From contig NC_018748.1 of NCBI RefSeq assembly GCF_000263195.1, positions 3,658,001 through 3,722,000 on the forward strand: a stretch of 64,000 bases of DNA. The letters run 5' to 3'. This document shows, one piece after another, positions 49,401 to 58,468 of this stretch (position 1 is its first letter; each line of letters opens with the position of its first letter). The notes beneath the pieces were generated by a model. That model worked only from the letters and a program-made list of their open reading frames with translations. It was not told the origin of the DNA and made no database searches. The translations under genes were made by a program, and so were the position numbers. This stretch comes from Emticicia oligotrophica DSM 17448 (GTDB lineage Bacteria > Bacteroidota > Bacteroidia > Cytophagales > Spirosomataceae).

Positions 49401-52400
49401 AATCCAGATGTTGTTGCACCGATAGCTATAGGAAATACAAGTATTTGTAAAGGCGAAAGTGCCATTTTATCAATTACAAATACATGTACAGGAGGGGAAA
49501 TTACTTGGAAAAATCAAAATAATGTAGTAATTGGGACTGGGAATGAATTAACTGTTTTTCCAATAATAACCACTTCATATACAGCAACATGTAAAATTGG
49601 GAATTGTATCAGCGATGAATCTAATACTGTAATAATAAATGTGTTGAGTCCGCCTTCAATTTCAATTATACCTACCAATATTACTTGTTTTAATAAAACT
49701 GACGGAAGTATAATTGTGAATGTGAGTGGAGGTAAGGTCCCATATACATACCTATGGAATAATAATGCAACTACACCTGTGATAAATAACTTAACAGAGG
49801 GAAATTATTCGGTTGTCGTGACTGATGATAATAAATGTACTTCAACGGGCAACGTTGTTATCACGGAACCCACTCCAATAGAACTTAGTGTATCAGGTAC
49901 GAATTTGACCTGTACAGGGAATAACAGCGGCCAAGTTATTTTAACAGCGAGTGGCGGGACGGGAACATTAAGTTATTTATGGGACACGGGAGCGACGAGC
50001 AAAGATTTGATAAATGTCTCAGCGGGAACATACAGCGTAAGAGTTCAAGATAGTAATGGTTGTAGAGCTAGTACTTCAGTTACCTTGATAGAACCCACTC
50101 CAATAGAACTTAGTGTATCAGGTACGAATTTGACCTGTACAGGGAATAACAGCGGTGCAGTTACTTTAACAGCGAGTGGCGGCACGGGAACATTAAGTTA
50201 TTTATGGGACACGGGAGCGACGAGTAAAGATTTGATAAATGTCTCAGCGGGAACCTACAGCGTAACAGTCCAAGATAGTAATGGTTGTAGAGCTAGTACT
50301 TCAGTTGTTATCACGGAACCCACTCCAATAGAACTTAGTGTATCAGGTACGAATTTGACGTGTACAGGGAATAACAGCGGCCAAGTTATTTTAACAGCGA
50401 GTGGCGGGACGGGAACATTAAGTTATTTATGGGACACGGGAGCGACGAGTAAAGATTTGATAAATGTCTCAGCGGGAACGTACAGCGTAACAGTCCAAGA
50501 TAGTAATGGTTGTAGAGCTAGTACTTCAGTCACCTTGACAGAACCCACTCCAATAGAACTTAGTGTATCAGGTACGAATTTGACCTGTACAGGAAATAAC
50601 AGCGGCCAAGTTATTTTAACAGCGAGTGGCGGGACGGGAACATTAAGTTATTTATGGGACACGGGAGCGACGAGTAAAGATTTGATAAATGTCTCAGCGG
50701 GAACCTACAGCGTAAGAGTTCAAGATAGTAATGGTTGTAGAGCTAGTACTTCAGTTACCCTGATAGAACCCACTCCAATAGAACTTATTGTATCAGGTAC
50801 GAATTTGACGTGTACAGGGAATAACAGCGGCCAAGTTATTTTAACAGCGAGTGGCGGGACGGGAACATTAAGTTATTTATGGGACACGGGAGCGACGAGT
50901 AAAGATTTGATAAATGTCTCAGCGGGAACGTACAGCGTAACAGTCCAAGATAGTAATGGTTGTAGAGCTAGTACTTCAGTTGTTATCACGGAACCCACTC
51001 CAATAGAACTTAGTGTATCAGGGACGAATTTGACCTGTACAGGAAATAACAGCGGCCAAGTTACTTTAACAGCGAGTGGCGGGACGGGAACATTAAGTTA
51101 TTTATGGGATACGGGAGCGACGAGTAAAGATTTGATAAATGTCTCAGCGGGAACCTACAGCGTAAGAGTTCAAGATAGTAATGGTTGTAGGGCTAGTACT
51201 TCAGTTGTTATTACAGAACCAACTCCACTTTTGAGTATTAAGGGAAGTATTCTAAATGTAAATTGTTCAGGTGATACAAATGGTTCTATTTCTTTAATTA
51301 CAAGTGGAGGTATTGCTCCTTACAGCTATTCTAAAAATGGAGAAATTTTTCAAAATAGTAATGTTTTTAATGGTTTAAAATCAGGAACTTATACTATCGT
51401 AACAAAGGATTTTAATGGATGTCAAGCAATAACCGATATTTCTGTTAATTCTAACGAAAATGATTTAAGTATTACTTCACACCCCCTTTCGGTTGAAGTT
51501 TGCAGTGACTCAATTGTTGTTCTTTTGATTAAAACTCGTGGTAGCGTTATGGGTTATCAATGGAAAAAAAATGGATCTGATATTGTTGGGGCAAATAATA
51601 GTAATTTGATTTTAAATAAAGGAGAATCTGGTAATTTTGTTTGTGTAGTTAGAGGTATCTGTGAATCGTTAGTTTCACAGACGGCTGTAGTAAATGTAAA
51701 AAATTGCCAATCTACAAAAACTGATAAAGGTTGTATAGATCTCGCTTTAAGAAAACGTCTGTTTTTAGAGGGTAATCAAACAAGTTTCTCACATTTGGAA
51801 AATGTAAAATTTGACATAACAGTATTCAACCAATGTAAATATATAAAAGCATATAATATTGATGTTATTGATTACATACCTAAAGGATTTGAGCTAGAAG
51901 CTGTTGTTTCTGAAAATGTAAAATGGAGTAGAACTATTGATACACTTTGGAATGCTGAACGAACAAATATTATTCGAATAGATACGAATGCAATTACCAG
52001 AATAGATAGCTTGGCAGGTGGAGATAGTACGAAGTTAGAGATTGTCTTACGTGTCAAGAATAGTACTCCTAATGGTATTTACATCAATAAATCGGAAATA
52101 TTCAGAGCAACGCTAGACAAGGAAGGCAAATTACCAGTCCTTAATGATAATGATAGTCGTTTTGACAAAAATCCAAACAATGATATTGGCGGTAAAGAGA
52201 ATTCTCCTACTGATAACGAAATTAATGGTGACGGAGATTCTTTAAAAGATGTAATTGGAGGAACGCTTTACAACCACGATGAAGACGATGAAGATCCCGA
52301 AGCAATAATTGTTAATAATATATGCTTTGATTTAGCACTCACAAAGAAGATTGCCTCATATCCAATATCGGCTGTTTATCTTCCAAATGAAAATGTAAAA

Positions 52401-53972
52401 TTTGACATAACAGTATTCAATCAATGTAAATATACAAAAGCATATAATATTGATGTTATTGATTACATACCTAAAGGATTTGAGTTAGAAGCTGTTGTTT
52501 CTGAAAATGTAAAATGGAGTAGAACTATTGATACACTTTGGAATGCTGAACGAACAAATATTATTCGAATAGATACGAATGCAATTACCAGAATAGATAG
52601 CTTGGCAGGTGGAGATAGTACGAAGTTAGAGATTGTCTTACGTGTCAAGAATAGTACTCCTAATGGTATTTACATCAATAAATCGGAAATATTCAGAGCA
52701 ACGCTAGACAGGGAAGGCAAATTACCAGTCCTTAGTGATAATGATAGTCGTTTTGACAAAAATCCAAACAATGATATTGGCGGTAAAGAGAATTCTCCTA
52801 CTGATAACGAAATTAATGGTGACGGAGATTCTTTAAAAGATGTAATTGGAGGAACGCTTTACAACCACGATGAAGACGATGAAGACCCCCAACTAATAGT
52901 TATAGGAAATATTTCCTGTTTGCAAGTATTTGCTGATTCTGTAAAAGGAAATAATTGGTATGATTTATATGATATGTATGGAAGGTTATATGCTTCAATA
53001 AACCCTAACGGGCAAAATTTAGGAAGAGTAACATTAAGTATTAAGCATTATGGTAATGGGGAATCAAATGTACCAAAGACTAATTTTGGAACAAAAATAT
53101 TGTCTCGTTATTATGATTTACAAAGTTCAATAAGGGATACTTTTGAGATACCAGTATCAGTAAAACTTTACTTCTTAAATTCTGAGTTTGAGGATTATAA
53201 GAAGGCCTCAGATTTACCCGAATTAACAATAAACGATTTCAATATTATTCATTATGATGGAATAAATGAAAATTGTGGTTTTGAAGATAATGATAATTTT
53301 GATAAGGGATATTCCGAAGTTATTTACAAAAATGTAATAGGGAAAAAATTTAATAATTATTCATTTTTCTTGCAATTCGACCAGCAAAGTTTTTCAGAGG
53401 TGGGTGCTTCTGCTAATAAGTTTGCTATGGTTATAGATTTTAATGCCAGGAAAAATGAGGATAGTGTGTCTGTTTTAGTTACATGGGAAACCAATTTAGA
53501 AGTAAACAGTAATTATTTTATAGTTGAACGAAGTGAAGACTGTAAGCACTTTACTGAAATATCAAAAGTAAAGGCTGTTGGAGTTGGTAATTATTATAGT
53601 TACATTGATAATAATCCACTTAATGGTAAAAGTTGCTATCGAATTGTTTATGTTGATAAAGACGGTACTCACAAGATTCTAGACCCTGCACAAGTAATAT
53701 TTGAAGGCAAACCTGTTTGTAAAGTATATCCAAATCCAATTTTGACTAATAATATTGTTAATTTTCAAGTAAATAATTTAGATGTAAAAAAACTGATAAT
53801 GTATAATTCAGCTGGGCATGAAATTCCTTTAGATTGGCAAAAAGAGAATGAAAACTTGTTCATCATAAAGCCATTTACAAAGGAGTTGGCATCGGCCATT
53901 CATTTCATCATCGCAGTTGATAATTTGGGGCGTAGATGTATTGTGAAAGTAATTTCACAAAGAAATAAATAA
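46470..53972 (+). CDS. Giant T9SS-secreted SprB-repeat adhesin-like protein
   Basis: 2500 residues from ATG 46470 (a GTG directly precedes it). Order: signal peptide (to about YGQA), a lectin/carbohydrate-module-like domain (about 40-235), Ig-like segments, three or four PKD-like repeats of about 94 residues (NWTNNTPSIGLASSGSGNIG type, about 410-710), more Ig-like modules, eight SprB repeats (about 1065-1650; six nearly identical at 1133-1582), two near-identical DUF11-like domains with acidic calcium-loop tails (DNDSRFDKNPNND, DGDSLKD; about 1755-2140), and a C-terminal T9SS sorting domain (CKVYPNPILTNNIVNFQVNN to the end). SprB repeats occur in gliding and surface adhesins. It is expected to sit on the cell surface and mediate attachment or motility. 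Confidence 0.93.
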   Translation: MKNFKKTNQFAKIIQKSYFWAFFVFSLFESFITYGQACTGSLGSPVVKQDFGTNGGTFELTTYSYQSTECPNDGNYSLQPKTVACFSGNWNTLNEDHTPNDINGNLMIVNADPNPSKVFYIQTVNNLCPNTTYELSAYIINLLRQGVSGAKPNIKFKIEKTDGTLIQEYSTGNIDSPSSNPVTPSMWGRYATFFTTSAGMNSVVLKLINNAAGGGGNDLAIDDIAFSPCGPLLSSNSGGSNTKIVCSGTNVTLSTNLSGGYTSPEYQWQESSNNLDWSNIAGQTNSTYTFLSSNTGSTVTAKYFRSLASEAGNINNVNCRIESSVTLIKTIPQPIVNQPVNLTVCNNTLTTVNFTGIATRYNYTSSANIGITTTNVSATNNNASFTFTAQNNGTSPVSSTITVTPIYQQDSICQGEAKTFTITVNPTPTVEKPSNQVICNNTLSTTVNFNGAVPGTIYNWTNNTPSIGLASSGSGNIGSFTAINSGTNPITATITVTPSYTNNGRTCDGTPQTFTITVNPTPTVEKPSNQVNCNNTSSSAINFSGAVAGTIYNWTNNTPSIGLATSGLGNIGSFTAINTGSNPITATITATPSYTNAGRTCEGIPQDFTFTVNPTPTVTKPVNQTICDNSSTTLVNFSGTVLGTTYNWTNNTASIGLAANGSGNIGSFIVTNTGATPVTSTIIVTPSYTNAGKTCEGTPQTFSITANPRPQAFASPNELNICTGDKITINLSDSKGVSGTTTFSWNRDNLLNITGVNGGSSNPISGVLINTTNSTQSTNFIITATTQAGCVNTTNAIVNVTPQLLVSISGNTFFCGTGNLNNSTLLTALVSGGNSSYSYQWYLNGNTISGATSANYQASTEGNYWVEVKSEYCAKNSNTLTVNPPYNLGAAPTVTPNPVTICQNSTASFIASSTSTLGTISWYTSSSSNSTIATGNSFTTPTLNSSQTYYVSRVYPIPFTNPIVTCETSRTEVQTIINPDVVAPIAIGNTSICKGESAILSITNTCTGGEITWKNQNNVVIGTGNELTVFPIITTSYTATCKIGNCISDESNTVIINVLSPPSISIIPTNITCFNKTDGSIIVNVSGGKVPYTYLWNNNATTPVINNLTEGNYSVVVTDDNKCTSTGNVVITEPTPIELSVSGTNLTCTGNNSGQVILTASGGTGTLSYLWDTGATSKDLINVSAGTYSVRVQDSNGCRASTSVTLIEPTPIELSVSGTNLTCTGNNSGAVTLTASGGTGTLSYLWDTGATSKDLINVSAGTYSVTVQDSNGCRASTSVVITEPTPIELSVSGTNLTCTGNNSGQVILTASGGTGTLSYLWDTGATSKDLINVSAGTYSVTVQDSNGCRASTSVTLTEPTPIELSVSGTNLTCTGNNSGQVILTASGGTGTLSYLWDTGATSKDLINVSAGTYSVRVQDSNGCRASTSVTLIEPTPIELIVSGTNLTCTGNNSGQVILTASGGTGTLSYLWDTGATSKDLINVSAGTYSVTVQDSNGCRASTSVVITEPTPIELSVSGTNLTCTGNNSGQVTLTASGGTGTLSYLWDTGATSKDLINVSAGTYSVRVQDSNGCRASTSVVITEPTPLLSIKGSILNVNCSGDTNGSISLITSGGIAPYSYSKNGEIFQNSNVFNGLKSGTYTIVTKDFNGCQAITDISVNSNENDLSITSHPLSVEVCSDSIVVLLIKTRGSVMGYQWKKNGSDIVGANNSNLILNKGESGNFVCVVRGICESLVSQTAVVNVKNCQSTKTDKGCIDLALRKRLFLEGNQTSFSHLENVKFDITVFNQCKYIKAYNIDVIDYIPKGFELEAVVSENVKWSRTIDTLWNAERTNIIRIDTNAITRIDSLAGGDSTKLEIVLRVKNSTPNGIYINKSEIFRATLDKEGKLPVLNDNDSRFDKNPNNDIGGKENSPTDNEINGDGDSLKDVIGGTLYNHDEDDEDPEAIIVNNICFDLALTKKIASYPISAVYLPNENVKFDITVFNQCKYTKAYNIDVIDYIPKGFELEAVVSENVKWSRTIDTLWNAERTNIIRIDTNAITRIDSLAGGDSTKLEIVLRVKNSTPNGIYINKSEIFRATLDREGKLPVLSDNDSRFDKNPNNDIGGKENSPTDNEINGDGDSLKDVIGGTLYNHDEDDEDPQLIVIGNISCLQVFADSVKGNNWYDLYDMYGRLYASINPNGQNLGRVTLSIKHYGNGESNVPKTNFGTKILSRYYDLQSSIRDTFEIPVSVKLYFLNSEFEDYKKASDLPELTINDFNIIHYDGINENCGFEDNDNFDKGYSEVIYKNVIGKKFNNYSFFLQFDQQSFSEVGASANKFAMVIDFNARKNEDSVSVLVTWETNLEVNSNYFIVERSEDCKHFTEISKVKAVGVGNYYSYIDNNPLNGKSCYRIVYVDKDGTHKILDPAQVIFEGKPVCKVYPNPILTNNIVNFQVNNLDVKKLIMYNSAGHEIPLDWQKENENLFIIKPFTKELASAIHFIIAVDNLGRRCIVKVISQRNK
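49866..51215 (+). repeat. Six tandem 225-bp SprB repeat units
   Basis: Unit starts (GAACCCACTCCAATAGAAC) recur at 49866, 50091, 50316, 50541, 50766 and 50991, and a diverged start at 51216; every spacing is exactly 225 bp (75 codons). Units differ at only a few positions. Flanking diverged units occur on both sides. The units look more GC-rich than the rest of the gene. Confidence 0.95.
51801..52886 (+). repeat. Direct ~495-bp duplication of a DUF11-like domain within the adhesin gene
   Basis: 51801-52295 and 52392-52886 are nearly identical at the nucleotide level, offset by 591 bp (197 codons). Differences are a handful of single bases, for example ATAAAAG/ACAAAAG and AAGGAAGG/AGGGAAGG, while the 96 bp between copies is unrelated. 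Confidence 0.92.
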
Positions 53973-54839
53973 TAGAAGAAATATTTATAATTGGAAATAA
54001 GTTGATATAATTATGATTTATAGACATTTCGAAAATGTGAATAAATCATAATCTTGAACATTAATGGTAGGTGAACCAACGCAGGTTAGAGTTGAAAACA
54101 ATAATTTACTTCAACATTACTTGAATGTAATTGATATGAGAAATAGTTCATACATTAAAGTGATATCCTGATAAAGGTTTGCTGAAATTACCTCTCAAAG
54201 GTTAATTTAGTGAAGTGTACAGATTGCAGGTTGTGTTTATTGTTATCTGATGTCTGAGTCTGCTGTGATTTACTATCTCTATAGTCATCTTTTACAAACA
54301 AAAGCACAATTCATAAATAAGTCATCACCTAGCAATTTGATGAAAATTTCATTCAAATAATAGGTAAATTCTTTATAGTTGGGTTACGTGATTTGTTGCT
54401 TATTCGAAGTCTGATATATGAGATGTTTGGTGGTAAAAAATTAGCATGATAGCACAGGTATATATGATTTTTACCCATATAAAACTCTTGTTTCCAATGT
54501 TTTCGTTTAACAAAAGAAAGCTAAAAATCCTATATATTTTCTTGTATGTTGGGCTTTTGTCAAGGCTAATTTCAACTTTTCATATTTTTGGATTTCAAAA
54601 ATATGAAAAGTTGACAAATCAAATGTTACCGATTTAATCTACAAACCATGCTTTGAAAAAAATGAATATAAAGTCAAATAAAAGTATTTGTTGAAAAGTG
54701 AAATTGGGCTAATGTCACACACTCAGCATCTAGACGGTTACTTGACTCTTAACATTTTTGAAAACTTTGTGATGTGAGTGTGTCGCAAATTAAAATAACC
54801 GTCAATTTATTTTATCAGCACAAGTCTATATAAATACGA
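53973..54839. other. 867-bp gene-poor region with a perfect hairpin
   Basis: No convincing gene. A 63-codon frame at 54446-54637 overlaps the hairpin at 54572-54614 and is not supported. Near 54709-54830 are interrupted complementary words (CACACTCAGCAT / ATGTGAGTGTG and GACGGTTA / TAACCGTC) that could be the remains of an inverted repeat. Confidence 0.5.
54572..54614. repeat. 19-bp perfect inverted repeat with 5-nt loop
   Basis: TCAACTTTTCATATTTTTG (54572-54590) and its exact complement (54596-54614) flank GATTT. No T run follows and no gene ends nearby, so it is not an obvious terminator. Confidence 0.85.
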
Positions 54840-55718
54840 TTATTTACAAATAACTAATTTTATATTTTTATCCATTTCCCACATTTGGACACCATAACTT
54901 TTCTTTTGAGCTCTTTCCTTAGCTATTTTTAGATCCCAAACACAAATTGAAGAGAATATATTTCCTTTGCACGAAAACCATTCAATTTTTGGGTTTTGAC
55001 TCAAATCCAATTTGGTCAAATATGTTCTATCACAATGCAAATTAAAAAGATTTATATTTTTTGATAAATCTAAGTATTTCAAGGGGTTATCTGAGCAATT
55101 TATATCAGTTAATGCTAAATGATTACTAATTTCAAGATGTTCAATCTTGTTTTCATGACAACCTAAACTTGTTAAGTTCAAGGCTTTTCTAATATCCAAA
55201 TTTTGAATCTCGTTTCCAGAACAGTTGAGTATTGTAATACTTTCGGGTATTTCAATAAATTTTAGAAGGTTTCCACTACAATCAACTCTACATAAACGTG
55301 GATTCATTTGAAGGTTGATAAATTTGATTTTATTATCACGACAATTAAGTTCAACTAAATTAATATTTTGTGAAATATCTAAAGAATCTAATAAGTTATT
55401 ATCACAAACTAATACCTCTAAATTTTTATTTCTTGATATATCTAACTTTCGAATATTATTAGTACTGCAATTTAGTACTCTAAGTTTTTCAAACGATTCA
55501 ATACCACTTAAACTATGTATATCTTTAAGTCCCAAATCAAGTGCTTTAATGTCAATAATATCAGCCTTGCTTATCTTCCCATCAATCTTTTTGTCTGAAT
55601 CTATTCCTTGTTCAACTAAATATTTTTCGAAGTTAACATCTTCTATCTCTATTCTTTCATTTGTTCGACTATTAAAGAATAAAATGGTAATTAGATAAAT
55701 AAGATACATGATTTGCAA
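54840..55718 (-). CDS. Secreted leucine-rich-repeat protein
   Basis: 292 residues. The N-terminus (MQIMYLIYLITILFF) is a probable signal peptide. From about residue 60, about nine to ten repeats of 20-22 residues follow the pattern LxxLxCxxNxLxxLDxSxNxN, for example KLRVLNCSTNNIRKLDISRN, NLVELNCRDNKIKFINLQMN and LTDINCSDNPLKYLDLSKN. This Cys-containing LRR type is common in Bacteroidota surface proteins and makes a curved binding surface. No C-terminal T9SS domain is present; the last 25 residues are basic and unrelated. Ligand and role are unknown. Confidence 0.88.
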   Translation of the reverse strand: MQIMYLIYLITILFFNSRTNERIEIEDVNFEKYLVEQGIDSDKKIDGKISKADIIDIKALDLGLKDIHSLSGIESFEKLRVLNCSTNNIRKLDISRNKNLEVLVCDNNLLDSLDISQNINLVELNCRDNKIKFINLQMNPRLCRVDCSGNLLKFIEIPESITILNCSGNEIQNLDIRKALNLTSLGCHENKIEHLEISNHLALTDINCSDNPLKYLDLSKNINLFNLHCDRTYLTKLDLSQNPKIEWFSCKGNIFSSICVWDLKIAKERAQKKSYGVQMWEMDKNIKLVICK

Positions 55719-56049
55719 TTTATTTGTTAATTCAAAAAAGTTTTTTCATGACAACAATACAAATAATTTCACAAATGTTCCTTTAAATAACAAAACAAGG
55801 TATTTAAAAAGCATATTTGGGTGATAAAATGAAAAGGTTTATCAAATATTTATAAATTGAAATACAGTAAGAATTTTTGCAATTTAAATATATCGGAATT
55901 AATGCCACCTCATTTAGTAAAGGCATAACAGTGATTTTCGTAATTAAATTAGCTATTCTCCATAAAACTAACTTCCAACCAAATCATTATGATGATTTTG
56001 GTTGGATGCTGATTATAAGGTGATTAACTTAAAACTTTTACATAATGCT
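55719..56049. other. Intergenic region up to the IS91 left end
   Basis: AT-rich; no gene or repeat recognised. It contains the left flank of the first IS91 copy. Confidence 0.4.
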
Positions 56050-56176
56050 TCGTGTTGAACCAACAACTAAGTTGAAGGGATATTGTAAAAATAGTAAAAA
56101 AAATAGATAACTTGTTGACTCATTAAAACAATATTCATGATGTTAACAAAAAAACAGTTTTTATGTCGCTGTAAAG

Positions 56177-57034
56177 TTGAGTGCTGAGTCGGAGAAGCTT
56201 TTGCGAGAATTAGAAAATTACCTCAGAGCTAAACGCTATTCCCCACGCACGGTCAATAATTACAGCTATGAGATTCGGTATTTGCTGAGTCATTATTCCG
56301 ACCGCTCGGCCTATAGTCTGGTTCAGACCGACATCATCAATTACCTGACTTACATCCAAGAGCAATTCAATGCATCGTGGGGCAAATGTCATACCGCCGC
56401 CCAGGCAATGAGTTGCTTTTTTCAACACATTCTTCAACTACCAGCCATCCGAGCACGCTCATTTTATCCCCTCAAACGACAAGTGTACCCCAATATACTC
56501 AGTCAGCAAGAGGTGGGAATGGTTTTAAATTGTTGTGAAATCTTGCAACACAAGGCCATTGTATCAGTTTTTTATGGAACGGGCGTTCGCCTGAGTGAAT
56601 TACAACACCTGAAATTGAGCGACCTTGATAGACCCAATTTACGGCTTCGAGTATCCCATGGCAAGGGTAATAAAGAACGCTACACCTTACTTTCAGAGAA
56701 GTTATTGAGTTTATTAGAAGAATATTGGCGAGCGTACCGCCCCAAAGTTTACCTTTTTGAGGGGCGACTGGTAGGCAAGCCCATGAAGGCTCGAACGATT
56801 CAGTTTCATGTAGCCAGTGCTATGGGTCGAGCGGGCTTGTTGAGTCCCGAGCGTCGATTGTCATGTCATACTTTGCGTCATAGTTTTGCTACCCACCTGC
56901 TGGATGCCGGCACCGACGTCCATACGATTCAGCAGTTGTTGGGTCATTCTCACATCTCCACGACGATGGTGTATTTACATCTGCAAGAGAGCAAACGTCG
57001 CAATATCATCAATCCTGTAGATAGCTTTCTTTGA
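56177..57034 (+). CDS. Tyrosine recombinase (site-specific integrase) of the IS91-family element, copy 1
   Basis: 285 residues. The N-terminal SAM-like core-binding domain (LLRELENYLRAKRYSPRTVN) and a complete catalytic domain with R138 (GTGVRLSEL), K163 (GKGNKER), H231 and R234 (HTLRHSFATH), H257 (LLGHSHIST) and Y266 (TTMVYLHL). It is a XerC/D-like enzyme that could resolve or circularise the element. The only suitable start is TTG 56177; an ATG at 56163 in another frame stops after three codons. Its TGA overlaps the ATG of the transposase by one base, so the two are translationally coupled. Confidence 0.93.
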   Translation: MSAESEKLLRELENYLRAKRYSPRTVNNYSYEIRYLLSHYSDRSAYSLVQTDIINYLTYIQEQFNASWGKCHTAAQAMSCFFQHILQLPAIRARSFYPLKRQVYPNILSQQEVGMVLNCCEILQHKAIVSVFYGTGVRLSELQHLKLSDLDRPNLRLRVSHGKGNKERYTLLSEKLLSLLEEYWRAYRPKVYLFEGRLVGKPMKARTIQFHVASAMGRAGLLSPERRLSCHTLRHSFATHLLDAGTDVHTIQQLLGHSHISTTMVYLHLQESKRRNIINPVDSFL

Positions 57035-58197
57035 TGAATAAGCAAGAAAGTTTACAAGGGGTTTTTAGCAAAGCACAAAGAATGGTCTTTAATTCATACT
57101 CCAAGAGCGTTTTTGGTCAACTGAGCACTTGCCGCACCCTTTCCAATGGCTATCATCTGAGTCAATGCAGCGATTGTGGGCATCAGCAGATGCAGTTTCA
57201 TGGCTGTGGGAATCGGCATTGTCTGTTTTGTGGACACTTCGGTCGAGAGCAATGGGTCGGCCAACGTCGAGCAGAATTATTGCCAACGACTTACTATCAC
57301 GTGGTCTTTACGCTGCCTCATGAATTGAATGGCTTGGTGATGGGCAATCGTACTTTACTATATAATTTGTTATTGGAGTCATCCTCTCAGACGCTCATAC
57401 AGTTTGGTAAAGACCCCAAATATTTGGGTGCTGAAATTGGTATAACGTCGGTACTGCACACGTGGGGCCAGAATTTGTCGTTTCATCCGCATGTTCACTG
57501 CATTGTCAGTGGGGGAGGATTTGACGGAAATCAATGGCAAAATAGTAAGCGAGTAAGTGGGAAGTTTCTGTTTCCAGTGGGAGCAATGAAGATAGTCTTC
57601 AAGGGCATTTTGATGAAAGGTTTGCGAAAACTACGGCCCAAACTACGACTTGATAAGCTTAATTTTGAAGACTTATTAAGTCAGATTGGTCAGAAAGCGT
57701 GGAATGTGTATGCCAAACGGCCCTTTGGTGGAGCGATGGGGGTTTTAGAATACTTAGGTAGATACACTCACCGAATCGCCATCAGTAGTAGTCGCATCAC
57801 CGAGGTAGGGCAAACGACGGTGAGTTTTAACTACAAAGACTACGCCGATGGGAGTAAAGTCAAACAAATGACGCTGAGTCATGAAGAATTCCTACGTCGT
57901 TTTGAGCAGCATATCCTTCCGAGGTATTTTGTTAAGATTAGACATTATGGATATTTACGCAACCGAGGTAAGCAAGAACGGCTCAAACAGATACTTGCGA
58001 GCCTGCAATTATCGGAGCGGAAGCCTATACCCAAGCTAACTGTTGAGCAGTTTATGCAGGAAAAATACGGGACAGGCCTTGGAAAGTGTCCATGTTGTGG
58101 GGAAGGAAGAATGGTCTCGATAGCTGTGACTTATAGTCATCGTTGCGAGCCAATACAAGCATCATTCCAAGTGAGAAACAAGGCTTCACCGGTGTAA
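57034..58197 (+). CDS. IS91-family HUH (Y2) transposase, copy 1
   Basis: 387 residues from ATG 57034. An N-terminal zinc-binding region (CSDCGHQQMQFHGCGNRHC) is followed by YYHVVFTLPHELN, the HUH motif in LSFHPHVHCIVSGGG (about residues 151-156) and the two catalytic tyrosines in LEYLGRYTHRIA (Y-x-x-x-Y, about 240 and 244), then a second zinc pair near the C-terminus (GKCPCCGEGR). All parts for rolling-circle transposition are present. Such enzymes can carry along DNA next to one end of the element. Confidence 0.95.
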   Translation: MNKQESLQGVFSKAQRMVFNSYSKSVFGQLSTCRTLSNGYHLSQCSDCGHQQMQFHGCGNRHCLFCGHFGREQWVGQRRAELLPTTYYHVVFTLPHELNGLVMGNRTLLYNLLLESSSQTLIQFGKDPKYLGAEIGITSVLHTWGQNLSFHPHVHCIVSGGGFDGNQWQNSKRVSGKFLFPVGAMKIVFKGILMKGLRKLRPKLRLDKLNFEDLLSQIGQKAWNVYAKRPFGGAMGVLEYLGRYTHRIAISSSRITEVGQTTVSFNYKDYADGSKVKQMTLSHEEFLRRFEQHILPRYFVKIRHYGYLRNRGKQERLKQILASLQLSERKPIPKLTVEQFMQEKYGTGLGKCPCCGEGRMVSIAVTYSHRCEPIQASFQVRNKASPV

Positions 58198-58404
58198 AGA
58201 TTGATTGAAAAGAGGCGACATCAATCAAACGACATTTGGCAAAAATTAATCCCAAGGTTTGGGTAGGGGTATTTATTGCTCAATTGCATCAAAACACCAA
58301 AGAAAGCCATGTTTTAAGCCAAAAATAGTTGAAAGGGGAGAACAAACACATCTACTTTTTGCCCTAATAAATTGCTTGGCATGCCCCGTTGTCGGCCAAC
58401 ACAA

Positions 58405-58468
58405 GATAGACAAAAGCCCGATATACCTTCGAGTACATCGGGCTTTATTATAGGGGCTTTCGTCTATC
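58405..58468. repeat. Nested inverted repeats downstream of the IS91 transposase
   Basis: Inner stem AAAGCCCGAT (58413-58422) / ATCGGGCTTT (58437-58446), perfect; outer stem GATAGAC (58405-58411) / GTCTATC (58462-58468). The inner stem followed by TTATTA could terminate transcription; the nested structure is also of the kind found at IS91 ends. The rest of 58198-58669 has no gene. Confidence 0.65.

Noticed and set aside
49866-51215. CRISPR-like regular repeats
   Set aside because: The period is 225 bp, wholly within one reading frame, and encodes SprB protein domains.
54446-54637. 63-codon frame in the gap after the adhesin gene
   Set aside because: It overlaps the perfect hairpin and shows no signal peptide, domain or supporting context.
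57089-57323. Frames on both strands inside the IS91 transposase
   Set aside because: They are shadows of the higher-GC transposase gene; the same frames recur in copy 2.
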